Part shown: positions 1 through 8,664 of the stretch, one piece after another
Position numbering within the stretch: position 1 is the first letter of the stretch
How the letters are laid out: the number at the start of each line of letters is the position of its first letter
From: Chloroflexota bacterium
Lineage (GTDB): Bacteria; Chloroflexota; Limnocylindria; Limnocylindrales; CSP1-4
Assembly: GCA_003141245.1 (NCBI GenBank)
Contig: PLLE01000041.1
Coordinates: forward strand, 39,029-103,028
Direction: 5' to 3'
DNA length: 64,000 nucleotides
Notes under the pieces: model-generated
The model's database searches: none
Told to the model about the DNA's origin: nothing
What the model saw: only the letters and a program-made list of their open reading frames with translations
Position numbers and translations under genes: made by a program

Positions 1-58
1 TGTGCTACCATGCGCCGGTCCGCTGTCAGCCGAAGCCACAACGAGGTTGCCGCAAACC

Positions 59-280
59 GTGAACCCTACTCTGGCCCTTGGCCAAGACCTGGTCGGCATC
101 TGCCTGATGCTCGCGATTCTGTTCCAGGCGCGCGGCTCGGGGCTGTCCGCCACGTTCGGCGGCGACTCTTCGGTCTATCGCAGCCGGCGCGGGATCGAGC
201 GACGCCTCTGGCAGTTCACGATCCTTCTGGCAATCCTGTTCTGCGTCTTCTCCGAGGCGAGCTTCATTCTCCCGCACTGA
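59..280 (+). CDS. secG: Preprotein translocase subunit SecG (GTG start; the ORF stays open to the window edge)
   Basis: ORF 2..280; VNPTLALGQDLVGICLMLAILFQARGSGLSATFGG...WQFTILLAILFCVFSE has the two-TM SecG layout with the QxRGSGLS..FGG loop. Confidence 0.8.
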   Translation: MNPTLALGQDLVGICLMLAILFQARGSGLSATFGGDSSVYRSRRGIERRLWQFTILLAILFCVFSEASFILPH

Positions 281-445
281 TCCGCCGAGGCAGCCACCGC
301 CGCCGACGTAGCGGGCCCACCATCCTGGCGTCCGGTCCAGCCGCGATGAGCGGCGCGCGGGGCGGGTCGTGGCTCCGGGAGACGAGTTCGCACGAGGCGC
401 GTGGCCGGCCGGCGCGGCTTCGCCCAGGGGAGCAAACCCGATCTC

Positions 446-2155
446 ATGAATCGACGTGACCAGCTCGCCGTCAGTGCCCTGGTCGTCCTGCTGGCGGTCG
501 TCGGCGCGGCGATGCTCGTTCCGGGGGCCACACCGACCGTCGCTCCCACACCGACCGTCGCTCCCACACCGACCGTGGCCCCGGACGTTACGTATCGCGA
601 GGCGGTCGTCGGCCATCCGAGCTCGATCAACCCACTGACGGCGCGAACCCAGGCAGACAGGGACCTCGTCGCGCTGGTGTTCCGCGGTCTCGTGCGGGCC
701 GCGCCGGACGGTGCCCTGGTGCCGGATCTCGCGAGCAGCTGGACCGTATCGTCCGACGGCCGCACCTACACGTTCTACATACGCAGCGACGCCCGCTGGG
801 AAGACGGGCAGCCCGTTACCGCCGCCGACGTCGCCTTCACGGTGGGTCTCGTCCAGGATCCGGACTATCAAGGTCCGCTGGGGGCGACGTGGCAGGGGAT
901 CAAAACCGCCGCGCTCACCGCTAACATCGTCCGCTTCACGCTGTCGACGCCATTAGGCGGATTCTTGCGCCAGGCGGCCCTGCCGATACTGCCGGACCAC
1001 GTGCTGAACGGCATCGCGGTCTCCGATCTGGCGGACTCCGACTTCAGCGCCCAGCCGATGGGGGACGGGCCGTTCCGAATCGTCGAGATCGACGACAGCC
1101 ACGCTCTGCTCAGCCGGGTGTCTTCGGCCGCGCCGGAGCAGTCTCCGGAGGCGTCAGGTTCCGGCTCGGCGACGGCGAGCGGCGGTGCCGCGGTGCCCGG
1201 CGACGTCCAGGCGCTCGAGATGATCTTCTTCGACGACCAGGCGTCCGCCGTGGCAAGCTTCAAGGCCGGCAGCGTCGATGCCCTTGGCGGACTCGCTCCC
1301 GACGCCGCCGATGCCGCCACCTCCGGTGCCGGAACGCGGGTCGTCCGCTATCCGTGGGCGAGCCTGACGGCCGTGGCGCTCAACCAGCGAGCCTCCCACC
1401 CCGAGTTCCAGAGCGCGGGCGTGCGGCAGGCGCTGCTCTCGGCGATCGACCGCCCGACGATCCTGACGAGCGTCCTGCGCGGCCGCGGTAGCATCGCCGA
1501 TGCGCCGCTCCCGAGCTGGTCCGCGGCCTACGACAAGGCCGCCATCAACGTCACTCCCTTCAGCAGCTCGACCGCGCAGGCGGGTCTGACGGCCGCCGGT
1601 TGGGTCCACGATGCGACCGGGTGGACGCCGCCCCACGGGACGAGTCCGTACACGATCAGGCTCCTTGCACTCGACGAAGCCAGCAACCCGATCGTGTATC
1701 GAGTCGCCCAGCAGGTTGCCACGGATTGGCGGGCCCTGGGTCTGAACGTGACGCTCCAGCCGGTTGCGGCAGCTACCTACACGCAGCGTCTCCAGGGGGC
1801 GGATTTCGATGCCGCGGTCGTCGACTATCGGCTCGGGCTCGACCCCGACGTGAGTTCGCTCTTCCTCTCGACGCAAGTCGCCCCAGCCGGCTCCAACCTC
1901 ACGGGAGTGCAGGACCAGGGGCTCGATCGTCTCCTCGCCAACGTCCGGACGACGACGGATCCGACCGATCGCCAGACGGCAGTTTCGGCCCTGGAGAAGT
2001 ACGTCACGACCAACGTCCTGATGCTGCCGATATGCTTCGCCGACTACGAATTCGTCGTCTCGGATCGCGTCCAGGGGCTCTCTCCGGATGAGATTGCGGA
2101 TCCCTCGGATCGCTACTGGGATGTGCTAGACTGGCGCCTCGCCAGCGACGGGTAA
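446..2155 (+). CDS. ABC transporter substrate-binding protein, family 5 (peptide/oligopeptide)
   Basis: ORF 401..2155; N-terminal TM then YREAVVGHPSSINPLTARTQADRDLVALVFRGLVR...LVPDLASSWTVSSDGRTYTFYIRSDARWEDGQPVTAADVAFT, typical SBP_bac_5. Confidence 0.9.
   Translation: MNRRDQLAVSALVVLLAVVGAAMLVPGATPTVAPTPTVAPTPTVAPDVTYREAVVGHPSSINPLTARTQADRDLVALVFRGLVRAAPDGALVPDLASSWTVSSDGRTYTFYIRSDARWEDGQPVTAADVAFTVGLVQDPDYQGPLGATWQGIKTAALTANIVRFTLSTPLGGFLRQAALPILPDHVLNGIAVSDLADSDFSAQPMGDGPFRIVEIDDSHALLSRVSSAAPEQSPEASGSGSATASGGAAVPGDVQALEMIFFDDQASAVASFKAGSVDALGGLAPDAADAATSGAGTRVVRYPWASLTAVALNQRASHPEFQSAGVRQALLSAIDRPTILTSVLRGRGSIADAPLPSWSAAYDKAAINVTPFSSSTAQAGLTAAGWVHDATGWTPPHGTSPYTIRLLALDEASNPIVYRVAQQVATDWRALGLNVTLQPVAAATYTQRLQGADFDAAVVDYRLGLDPDVSSLFLSTQVAPAGSNLTGVQDQGLDRLLANVRTTTDPTDRQTAVSALEKYVTTNVLMLPICFADYEFVVSDRVQGLSPDEIADPSDRYWDVLDWRLASDG
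533..580 (+). repeat. 18-bp in-frame tandem repeat (ccgaccgtcgctcccaca, ~2.7 copies) encoding (PTVAPT)n linker
   Basis: Direct reading of sequence; protein APTPTVAPTPTVAPTPTVAP. Confidence 0.9.
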
Positions 2156-2170
2156 ACCGCTGCTGTGTGC

Positions 2171-2256
2171 GCCGAGGTGGCGGAATGGCAGACGCGCCGG
2201 CTTCAGGAGCCGGTGCCCGCAAGGGTGTAGGGGTTCAAATCCCCTCCTCGGTACCA
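2171..2256 (+). tRNA. tRNA-Leu(CAG)
   Basis: GCCGAGG acceptor / CCTCGGT; anticodon stem CCGGC-TTCAGGA-GCCGG; GGTTCAAAT T-loop; encoded CCA. Confidence 0.95.
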
Positions 2257-2298
2257 GGAATTATCCAGGTGGCGCGGAGGCGTCGCGACAGTGCTCTT

Positions 2299-2383
2299 GC
2301 CCAGGTGGCGGAATTGGTATACGCGTACGTTTGAGGGGCGTATGGAGCAATCCATCCGGGTTCAAGTCCCGGCCTGGGCACCA
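2299..2383 (+). tRNA. tRNA-Leu(GAG)
   Basis: GCCCAGG...CCTGGGC acceptor; anticodon loop TTGAGGG; long variable arm; GGGTTCAAGTCCC; encoded CCA. Confidence 0.93.
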
Positions 2384-2444
2384 CCCTCTTCCTGACCTAA
2401 GACCTCCGGCCGCGACGCGGCCTGTGCGGTCCCCGCGGCTTCCC

Positions 2445-2520
2445 GGGCGGTTAGCTCAGTGGTCAGAGCGCCTCGTTTACACCGAGGATGTCGCAGGTTC
2501 GAGTCCTGCACCGCCCACCA
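2445..2520 (+). tRNA. tRNA-Val(TAC)
   Basis: GGGCGGT...ACCGCCC acceptor; anticodon loop TTTACAC; GGTTCGAGTCC; encoded CCA. Confidence 0.95.
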
Positions 2521-2789
2521 TTCCTCGCCACGAAGACGGAACCCCGGTCATTCGGCCGGATCAACAACGGCTGAAGCGAGGCTGGGCGAGGGCACGCGGA
2601 TGTGGCCTATGACAACCGAACTTTCGGCCGCTCACGGGAGTCGAACGATTGGGAAACCAAGGTAGGCGACTGCCTGTCTCGAACCGGCTCCGTGCCACGG
2701 ACCGTCGGGCGTCGGGTCGGTAGCCTCCTGCTAGACTGAGCCGACCCGCACCAGAATCCCGTGCGGCCCATCTCGATCGGAGGAGGGAC

Positions 2790-3353
2790 ATGCCACTCGT
2801 CCTGCTAATCATCGTCGGTGTTCTGGTAGTCCTCGTCCTGCTCCTGGTAGGCATCTACAACGGCCTCGTAACGCGGCGAAACCGCATCGACGAGGCGAAT
2901 GCCCAGATCCAGGTCCAGCTCAAGCGTCGCCACGACCTGATCCCGAACCTGGTCAACGCGGTCAAGGGCTACATGGACTTCGAGAAGGGCGTCCTGACGG
3001 CGGTCACCGAGGCGCGCGCCGGCGCCATCGCCGCGGGCGCGCAGGGGCCGGCCCAGCAGGCCCAGGCGGAGAACGTTCTCACCGGTGCCCTCCGCTCGCT
3101 CTTCGCGGTGGTCGAGAACTACCCGCAGCTCAAGGCCAACGAGAACGTCCTCGCGCTGCAGGAGCAGCTGACCACGACGGAGAACCAGATCTCGTTCTCC
3201 CGGCAGCACTACAACGCCACCGTGCTCGATTTCAACAACTCGCTGCAGACCTTCCCCAACGTCCTCATCGCCGGACCGTTGGGCTTCACCAAGCGTGAGT
3301 TCTTCGAGGCCGAGCCCGAGGCCGCCGAGGTCCCCGTCGTCAACCTGGGATAG
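2790..3353 (+). CDS. lemA: LemA family protein
   Basis: ORF 2790..3353; IYNGLVTRRNRIDEANAQIQVQLKRRHDLIPNLVNAVKGYMDFEKGVL is a LemA hallmark; RBS GGAGGAGG. Confidence 0.95.
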   Translation: MPLVLLIIVGVLVVLVLLLVGIYNGLVTRRNRIDEANAQIQVQLKRRHDLIPNLVNAVKGYMDFEKGVLTAVTEARAGAIAAGAQGPAQQAQAENVLTGALRSLFAVVENYPQLKANENVLALQEQLTTTENQISFSRQHYNATVLDFNNSLQTFPNVLIAGPLGFTKREFFEAEPEAAEVPVVNLG

Positions 3354-3412
3354 GTGTCGGGGCCGCGCTGCCGCTCGCGGCGCGACCCACGTCCCCCTGA
3401 GGCCGCATACCT

Positions 3413-4399
3413 GTGTCAACGACCTTCTATGCCGAGGAATCGGCTAACCGTCGAAAATCGTTTCTGCTCGCCCTCCTCGTTGTGGCCTTCCTGGCCGTCT
3501 TCGGCTACATCATCGGCTACGTCGTGGGCCTGGGCAGCGGCAATGAGGCCATCTTCGGGATCGGCGCGCTGCTGATCGCCGTAGCGTTCGGTTTCCTTGG
3601 GGCCATCGGCTCCTATTACGGCGGCGACCAGCTCGTGCTGGCCAGCTCGCACGCTAAGGAGATCGGGCCGCAGCAGGCGCCCGAGCTGTTCAACGTCGTC
3701 AACGAGCTTGCGGTCGCGGCCGGCGTGCCGATGCCCAAGGTCTACATCATCGACGACCCGTCGCCCAACGCCTTTGCCACGGGGCGCGATCCACAGCACT
3801 CGTCCGTGGCGATCACGACCGGGCTGCTTCAGAAGCTCGATCGCGAGGAGCTCCAGGGCGTCATTGGTCACGAGATGTCGCACGTCCGCAACTACGACAT
3901 CCGGTTCACGCTGATCGTGGGCGTCATGGTGGGCAGCATCGCCCTCCTGGCGCAGCTCTTCCTGCGCTACACCTTCTGGTTCGGGGGCGGGCGCAGCAGG
4001 GACAACAACAACAATGGCAGCGGAGGCCTGGGCGCGATCTTCCTTGTCGTGGGGATCGTCCTTGCCATCCTCGCGCCGATCTTCACGGCCCTGGTGCAGA
4101 TGGCGGTGAGCCGCCAGCGCGAATACCTGGCCGACGCGTCGTCGGTCGAGCTTACTCGCAATCCGCACGGCCTCGAGCGGGCCCTGGCCAAGCTGGCGGC
4201 GGACAACGAGCCGCTCCACTCGGCCAACGGCGCCACTCAGCACCTGTACATCGTTAACCCGCTCAAGAAGTTGGGCGGCGGCTCGGCACTCTTCTCGACA
4301 CATCCGCCGATCGTCGATCGGATCAACCGGCTACGCCAGCTGACGGGCGATGCGCCGATGGATCCGACCGAAGTGAAGCAGTTGACCGGGCTCGAATAG
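3413..4399 (+). CDS. htpX: Zinc metalloprotease HtpX (M48 family)
   Basis: ORF 3413..4399; HEMSHVRNYDIR zinc motif, FATGRDPQHSSVAITTGLL, SRQREYLADA. Confidence 0.95.
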   Translation: MSTTFYAEESANRRKSFLLALLVVAFLAVFGYIIGYVVGLGSGNEAIFGIGALLIAVAFGFLGAIGSYYGGDQLVLASSHAKEIGPQQAPELFNVVNELAVAAGVPMPKVYIIDDPSPNAFATGRDPQHSSVAITTGLLQKLDREELQGVIGHEMSHVRNYDIRFTLIVGVMVGSIALLAQLFLRYTFWFGGGRSRDNNNNGSGGLGAIFLVVGIVLAILAPIFTALVQMAVSRQREYLADASSVELTRNPHGLERALAKLAADNEPLHSANGATQHLYIVNPLKKLGGGSALFSTHPPIVDRINRLRQLTGDAPMDPTEVKQLTGLE

Positions 4400-4504
4400 G
4401 CGATCCGTCGGGGCCCGAAAGGGTGCGGGTGGTCGCCTTGCAGCGTTTTGACCCGGCGTGGTACCTTTCCCCGCGCCGACGGGCTGCCAGTCCCGTCAGA
4501 TCGG

Positions 4505-4580
4505 GCCGAGATAGCTCAGTTGGTAGAGCACGCGACTGAAAATCGCGGTGTCGCCAGTTCGATCCTGGCTCTCGGCACCA
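4505..4580 (+). tRNA. tRNA-Phe(GAA)
   Basis: GCCGAGA...TCTCGGC acceptor; anticodon loop CTGAAAA; AGTTCGATCCTGG; encoded CCA. Confidence 0.95.
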
Positions 4581-4603
4581 AAGACGGCTGGCACGGTTTT
4601 CGA

Positions 4604-4679
4604 GCGGAAGTGGCTCAGTTGGTAGAGCATCACCTTGCCAAGGTGAGGGTCGCGGGTTCGAGTCCCGTCTTCCGCTCCA
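4604..4679 (+). tRNA. tRNA-Gly(GCC)
   Basis: GCGGAAG...CTTCCGC acceptor; anticodon stem TCACC-TTGCCAA-GGTGA; encoded CCA. Confidence 0.95.
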
Positions 4680-4730
4680 CTCCCTTCACGCTGCCGACCC
4701 CGGCGGGAGTCCGCCGACAGATCGAGCCTC

Positions 4731-4804
4731 TGCCCCTTCGTCTAGTGGTAGGACAGCGGACTTTGGATCCGTTAGGCGAGGTTCGAATCCTCGAGGGGCA
4801 GCCA
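4731..4804 (+). tRNA. tRNA-Gln(TTG)
   Basis: TGCCCCT...AGGGGCA acceptor; anticodon loop CTTTGGA; GGTTCGAATCC; encoded CCA. Confidence 0.95.
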
Positions 4805-4849
4805 GTCTGATCCGCTCAAGCGCCGGTTCCCCTGCTGGCCGACGTTCGA

Positions 4850-4925
4850 GGCGACGTACCCAAGTGGTTAAGGGGGAGGTCTGCAAAACCTCTATTCGGC
4901 GGTTCGATCCCGCCCGTCGCCTCCA
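4850..4925 (+). tRNA. tRNA-Cys(GCA)
   Basis: GGCGACG...CGTCGCC acceptor; anticodon stem GAGGT-CTGCAAA-ACCTC; encoded CCA. Confidence 0.94.
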
Positions 4926-4988
4926 CTTCTCTCCACGCGCCATGCGCCCAGCCTTCGGGCATGCCGTCGCGCTACCCTTCAGGCATGC

Positions 4989-5075
4989 GCCGGAGTGGCG
5001 GAACTGGTAGACGCAGCGGACTTAAACTCCGCGGCCCGCGAGGGCGTCAGGGTTCGAATCCCTGCTCCGGCACCA
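4989..5075 (+). tRNA. tRNA-Leu(TAA)
   Basis: GCCGGAG...CTCCGGC acceptor; anticodon stem GCGGA-CTTAAAC-TCCGC; long variable arm; encoded CCA. Confidence 0.95.
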
Positions 5076-5241
5076 GACAGCGGTCTCGACGTGGTCGGCG
5101 CGAGTCCTGGCCGACCACCGACCCTGCCGAAACTCGCCCCCGCCGCAAGGTGGCCGAAAGTCAACTCGGCGACCGACAGACGGCCCCGACAGAGACGCCG
5201 GCGTCAAAGGCCGCGCCCGTTCGAGAAGAAAGCGGCCATCC

Positions 5242-5292
5242 TTGACAATTCTCCTCAGATCGCTAGCCTCCACTACATCGCTATTTGATGTA
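5242..5292 (+). promoter_or_regulatory. Promoter (TTGACA-16-TAGCCT) with a palindromic operator TACATC-N7-GATGTA over the predicted start site, upstream of padR
   Basis: TTGACA 5242-5247, TAGCCT 5264-5269, palindrome 5274-5292; PadR regulators often autoregulate through ATGT/ACAT dyads. Confidence 0.6.
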
Positions 5293-5316
5293 CGTCCATT
5301 TGAGGTAGAGCCACAG

Positions 5317-5664
5317 ATGCCCGGGCGGATCAGGGGACAACTTCTCAAGGGGACCACGACGCTGCTGGTCCTGACGGTGCTTCGCGAAGGCGAGCTGTAC
5401 GGCTACGAGATCGCGCAGCGGATTCGCGACAACAGTGGCGGCGCCTTCGTCCCGAACGAGGGATCGCTCTACCCGGCGCTGCACGCCCTCGAAGCGGCTG
5501 GTGCGCTCGAGGCCAGCTGGCGAGAGAGCGATCGCGGCCCGCGCCGGCGCTACTACAAGATCACAAAGACGGGCCTCGGGATGCTCGAAGCGCACGCCCA
5601 GGAGTGGGCCGCCTTCTCGCTCGGCATGGCCCGCGCGATGGGGGTGGCGGGACCGAAGCAATGA
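5317..5664 (+). CDS. PadR family transcriptional regulator
   Basis: ORF 5242..5664 with M at 5317; LLVLTVLREGELYGYEIAQRIRDNSGGAFVPNEGSLYPALHALEAAGALEASW is a classical PadR winged helix. Confidence 0.93.
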   Translation: MPGRIRGQLLKGTTTLLVLTVLREGELYGYEIAQRIRDNSGGAFVPNEGSLYPALHALEAAGALEASWRESDRGPRRRYYKITKTGLGMLEAHAQEWAAFSLGMARAMGVAGPKQ

Positions 5665-7070
5665 CAATCGACTGGCTACGCGCCTTTGTCGTCTTCGGCG
5701 GCGGGCCCGCGCTTCTGATCGCTGCGGTCACGCTGGTCCGGCGCAGCGAACGCAGACTCGGCCACGGACCGGACGAATCTGGTCCCCCGGTCACGACCGG
5801 GCAGACTGGCGCTGCCGAGATATCCGCCTATCTCGATCGAATGACCACGGAGCTCAGGCTGCCTGCGGCCGACGTCGCCGAGGTGCGGGCGGAGCTCGCC
5901 GATCATCTGCGGGACTCGATCGCCTCGCTCGAAGCCGAAGGGTTTGAGCCAGAGAGGGCCATCCGAGAGGCCCTGGGACGCCTGGGGCCGCCCGCTGAGC
6001 TCGGCCGGCAGCTGCGTACCGCCCATCAGTCGACCAGACGGCTCCTGGCCGGTGCCGGTGGAGGTGTCTTTGCCGCGGGCGGCGGTTTCGTGCTCGGCTA
6101 TTTCGGCGGTATAGCGCTGGCTCTGCTGGGGTTCCTGGCAGTGTTCGTCGTTGTAGCGCTGCTGGCGGTGGTCGGCGTCCGCCTGCCGGACATCACGTCA
6201 CACGATGGTGGAAACACGATCAACTCGCTTCTCTACGCAACGACCCTCGCGGTGGCGGCCGCAACCGCAACTCGCTATGCAGTCCGCACCTCGGCCGGCC
6301 TGAGCCGGCGCGCACCGCGCACCGTGGCGGTCTTCTGGGCCGTGGCCGGCGCGCTCGTCTTTGGTTGGCTGGCTCTCTTCGGAATGCGCGGCCCGCAGAG
6401 CTGGCCGGGCGTCGCCCTCGAGCTGTGCATCCCGGTGATCGCGGTCGCGAGTGCGTTCGTCAGAATCGAGCGACCGATGCCCCATGTCGGCCTTTGGGCC
6501 GTCATCGTCGCGGCGCTGAGCGTCGTCGTCATGTCACTCGGCGTGTTCGCTGTCAGCGGGTTGTCCGTCTCTGGCTCGGGCTCGGGCTCGCAGGCCGAGG
6601 AGGCGGAGACAATCCAGCCGCCTGACCTCCACCTGGACGTTGTCGCCCCGATGGCGCCGGCAGCGTGGCTCCCCGAGGGCGGCTTCGGAAGCGCGTATGG
6701 ATCGGAATCGGCGTCGAGCGGGACCCGGCTATGGGCCGACGTTGGCTGGGAACTTCCGGCACCGACTATCGCCACCGTCCTGGCGAACTGGCGGGACATG
6801 CGGTTCGAGGCATGGCACGCGGGGGTCAATCAATACTCGATCGGCGTCGACACGCGGTATTCGAGCCCATTCGAAGTCCAGCCTGCGGTTCTCCATGGCA
6901 GCTCCCTCGACGCCGTCTTCCATTTCGAGCGGCTCCGAGACGCTAGGTCGTGGTGGGTCGTCCTCACCGCCGTCGGTCCGGACGGCCACCGCTACCGCCT
7001 CGACGACGGACAGGGCGGCGACGCCACCTTCAACGGTTCCGCCTGGGATTGGCTGACGGCGCCTCAATGA
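5661..7070 (+). CDS. Membrane protein with N-terminal permease-prefix-like domain (HAAS/DUF1700-like)
   Basis: ORF 5604..7070 with M at 5661; cytoplasmic ISAYLDRMTTELRLPAADVAEVRAELADHLRDSIASLEAEGFEPERAIREALGRLGPPAELGRQL followed by several TM segments; ATGA overlap with padR. Confidence 0.75.
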   Translation: MTIDWLRAFVVFGGGPALLIAAVTLVRRSERRLGHGPDESGPPVTTGQTGAAEISAYLDRMTTELRLPAADVAEVRAELADHLRDSIASLEAEGFEPERAIREALGRLGPPAELGRQLRTAHQSTRRLLAGAGGGVFAAGGGFVLGYFGGIALALLGFLAVFVVVALLAVVGVRLPDITSHDGGNTINSLLYATTLAVAAATATRYAVRTSAGLSRRAPRTVAVFWAVAGALVFGWLALFGMRGPQSWPGVALELCIPVIAVASAFVRIERPMPHVGLWAVIVAALSVVVMSLGVFAVSGLSVSGSGSGSQAEEAETIQPPDLHLDVVAPMAPAAWLPEGGFGSAYGSESASSGTRLWADVGWELPAPTIATVLANWRDMRFEAWHAGVNQYSIGVDTRYSSPFEVQPAVLHGSSLDAVFHFERLRDARSWWVVLTAVGPDGHRYRLDDGQGGDATFNGSAWDWLTAPQ

Positions 7071-7390
7071 GCGGGACCGACGGCCCAGGCAAGGGCGTAA
7101 CAACACTGGCCTACGAGCGCGAACGAGTACTCGAAGCGCTCGACGGCGAGGCTCTGACCGTCCCGGCGATCCTTCGTCGAATGCATGAACGATCGACCGG
7201 AGCCGAGGCTGGGGCCGGGCGCGGCGCGGAGCCGGGCGACCAAAGCCTCCTTTACCCGGCCCTGCACAGCCTCGAGGCGGACTGGAAACTCCGGGCCAGG
7301 TGGCTGTCGGACGCCAACGGTATGCCGCGCCGCACTTACCGAAAGCGGCGCCTGCTGCCGCGTCGACCCGACTGGACCCAGCGAGGCTGA
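7067..7390 (+). pseudogene. Degenerate or truncated PadR-like winged-helix protein
   Basis: ERERVLEALDGEALTVPAILRRMHERS...QSLLYPALHSLEADWKLRARWLSDANGMPRRTYR is PadR-like; the expected LTESG-type tail lies in another frame (see findings). Confidence 0.5.
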
Positions 7391-7595
7391 GTCCCGCCCC
7401 GGGCGCGCGGGGCGTCGCCATACGTCACAAGGCGGCACGCGACGGCCTGCTCGTGAAGCGGCATCCGCGCGGCGGTCTAGCGTCCCTGGCCTGGAGCCTC
7501 GACCAGCTCGGGTCAGCGGGAAGGCCCCTCGACCGCCGCGCCGACTCGCCCGGCTCGCGTCTGGAGAATCGTAGCCGGGTCGCGGAGCACGGCGG

Positions 7596-7632
7596 ACAAA
7601 CAAAGAGGCGGGCCACCAGCGCGGCCCGCCTC
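7596..7632 (-). terminator. Rho-independent terminator on the minus strand
   Basis: Perfect 10-bp stem GAGGCGGGCC / GGCCCGCCTC, 8-nt loop, followed on the minus strand by TTTGTTTGT. Confidence 0.8.
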
Positions 7633-7651
7633 GTCCAAAGTGTCCGGTTGT

Positions 7652-7801
7652 CTAGAACTTCGACCCGATGAAGCTGAGCATGGAATCGAGCCGGCCGCTG
7701 AAGAACGCCAGCGCAGCGACAGCGAGAATCGCGATCAAGGAAAGGATGAGTGCGTATTCCGCGAGACCCTGTCCTTCCTCGCGGCGAGGGAACAAGAACA
7801 A
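7652..7801 (-). CDS. Flp-type (Flp/Fap) pilin component, 49 aa, TTG start; absent from the ORF track
   Basis: Minus strand TTG..TAG encodes MFLFPRREEGQGLAEYALILSLIAILAVAALAFFSGRLDSMLSFIGSKF; prepilin motif G|QGLAEY; SD AGGAGG 5 nt before TTG; terminator downstream. Confidence 0.85.
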   Translation of the reverse strand: MFLFPRREEGQGLAEYALILSLIAILAVAALAFFSGRLDSMLSFIGSKF

Positions 7802-8208
7802 AGTGGCCTCCTTTCACCAGAACAGCCTGGCGGTTGGACGCCCTGGCCGGGAGGGCGCGGGTTCGACAGGTGGCTGGCGGGTCGTCGGTGCGATGGATGC
7901 CCGCCCGAAAGCCTACTTGGGAACGTCGCCGATTGGTAGGGTTACGATCGGTTGCCCCAGCCGCTTGTGGCGAGGCCTAGAGTCCCGCGCCGATCCGGCC
8001 ATACCCGCCGGCTCGGTCGAGGATGGCTTCGCAGGTCAGCCGGGCACAGTCGCCAACGGTCGCTTGCGGCCATCGGGAGCGGACGCAAGACGGACATAAG
8101 GCATGTGCAATCGCAGGCTGCTAGAATTCGCCAGTCCTTTCGGCTCCGACCGGATGGCGTTGCCGTGCGCGCATCGGAGCATTCCCCATGGGAAGGAGTC
8201 TTTGGCGC

Positions 8209-8631
8209 ATGCGCCGTTATGAACTCATGCTCGTGCTGCGCCCGGATCTTGCGGATGACAAGGTCCAGGCCGCCCTCGAGCGAACCGCCCGTGCCATCGC
8301 GGGGGGCGGCGGTCAGATCGTCAAGCAGGCCCCGTGGGGCCGCCGGCGGCTGGCCTATCCCATCGACCACCATCGAGAAGGGTCGTACTACGTAATCCTG
8401 TTCGAGGCGCCGCCCACGGCGATCGCCGAGCTCGAGCGAGGCCTCCTGATCAGCGAGGAAGTCCTGCGCCACCTCGTGACGCGCGTCGAACGTCCGGTTC
8501 GGGCCGCTCGAGGCCGCGATGCCGAGGCCGACGAGGAGGTCAACCTACCCGCCGATGACGAGGAGCTCGAGGACGAGCAGGAGCTGATCGACGAGTCGGA
8601 GAGCGAAGCGGCGCCTGCCGCGATCGACTGA
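8209..8631 (+). CDS. rpsF: 30S ribosomal protein S6
   Basis: MRRYELMLVLRPDLADDKVQAALERTARAIAGGGGQIVKQAPWGRRRLAYPIDHHREGSYYVILFEAPP. Confidence 0.97.
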   Translation: MRRYELMLVLRPDLADDKVQAALERTARAIAGGGGQIVKQAPWGRRRLAYPIDHHREGSYYVILFEAPPTAIAELERGLLISEEVLRHLVTRVERPVRAARGRDAEADEEVNLPADDEELEDEQELIDESESEAAPAAID

Positions 8632-8664
8632 GGCCCGCGCAGGGCGGAGCTGGAGGCACGCTCG

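Noticed and set aside
1-58. 3' end of tpiA or another gene before secG
   Set aside because: Too little sequence and no recognisable C-terminal motif.
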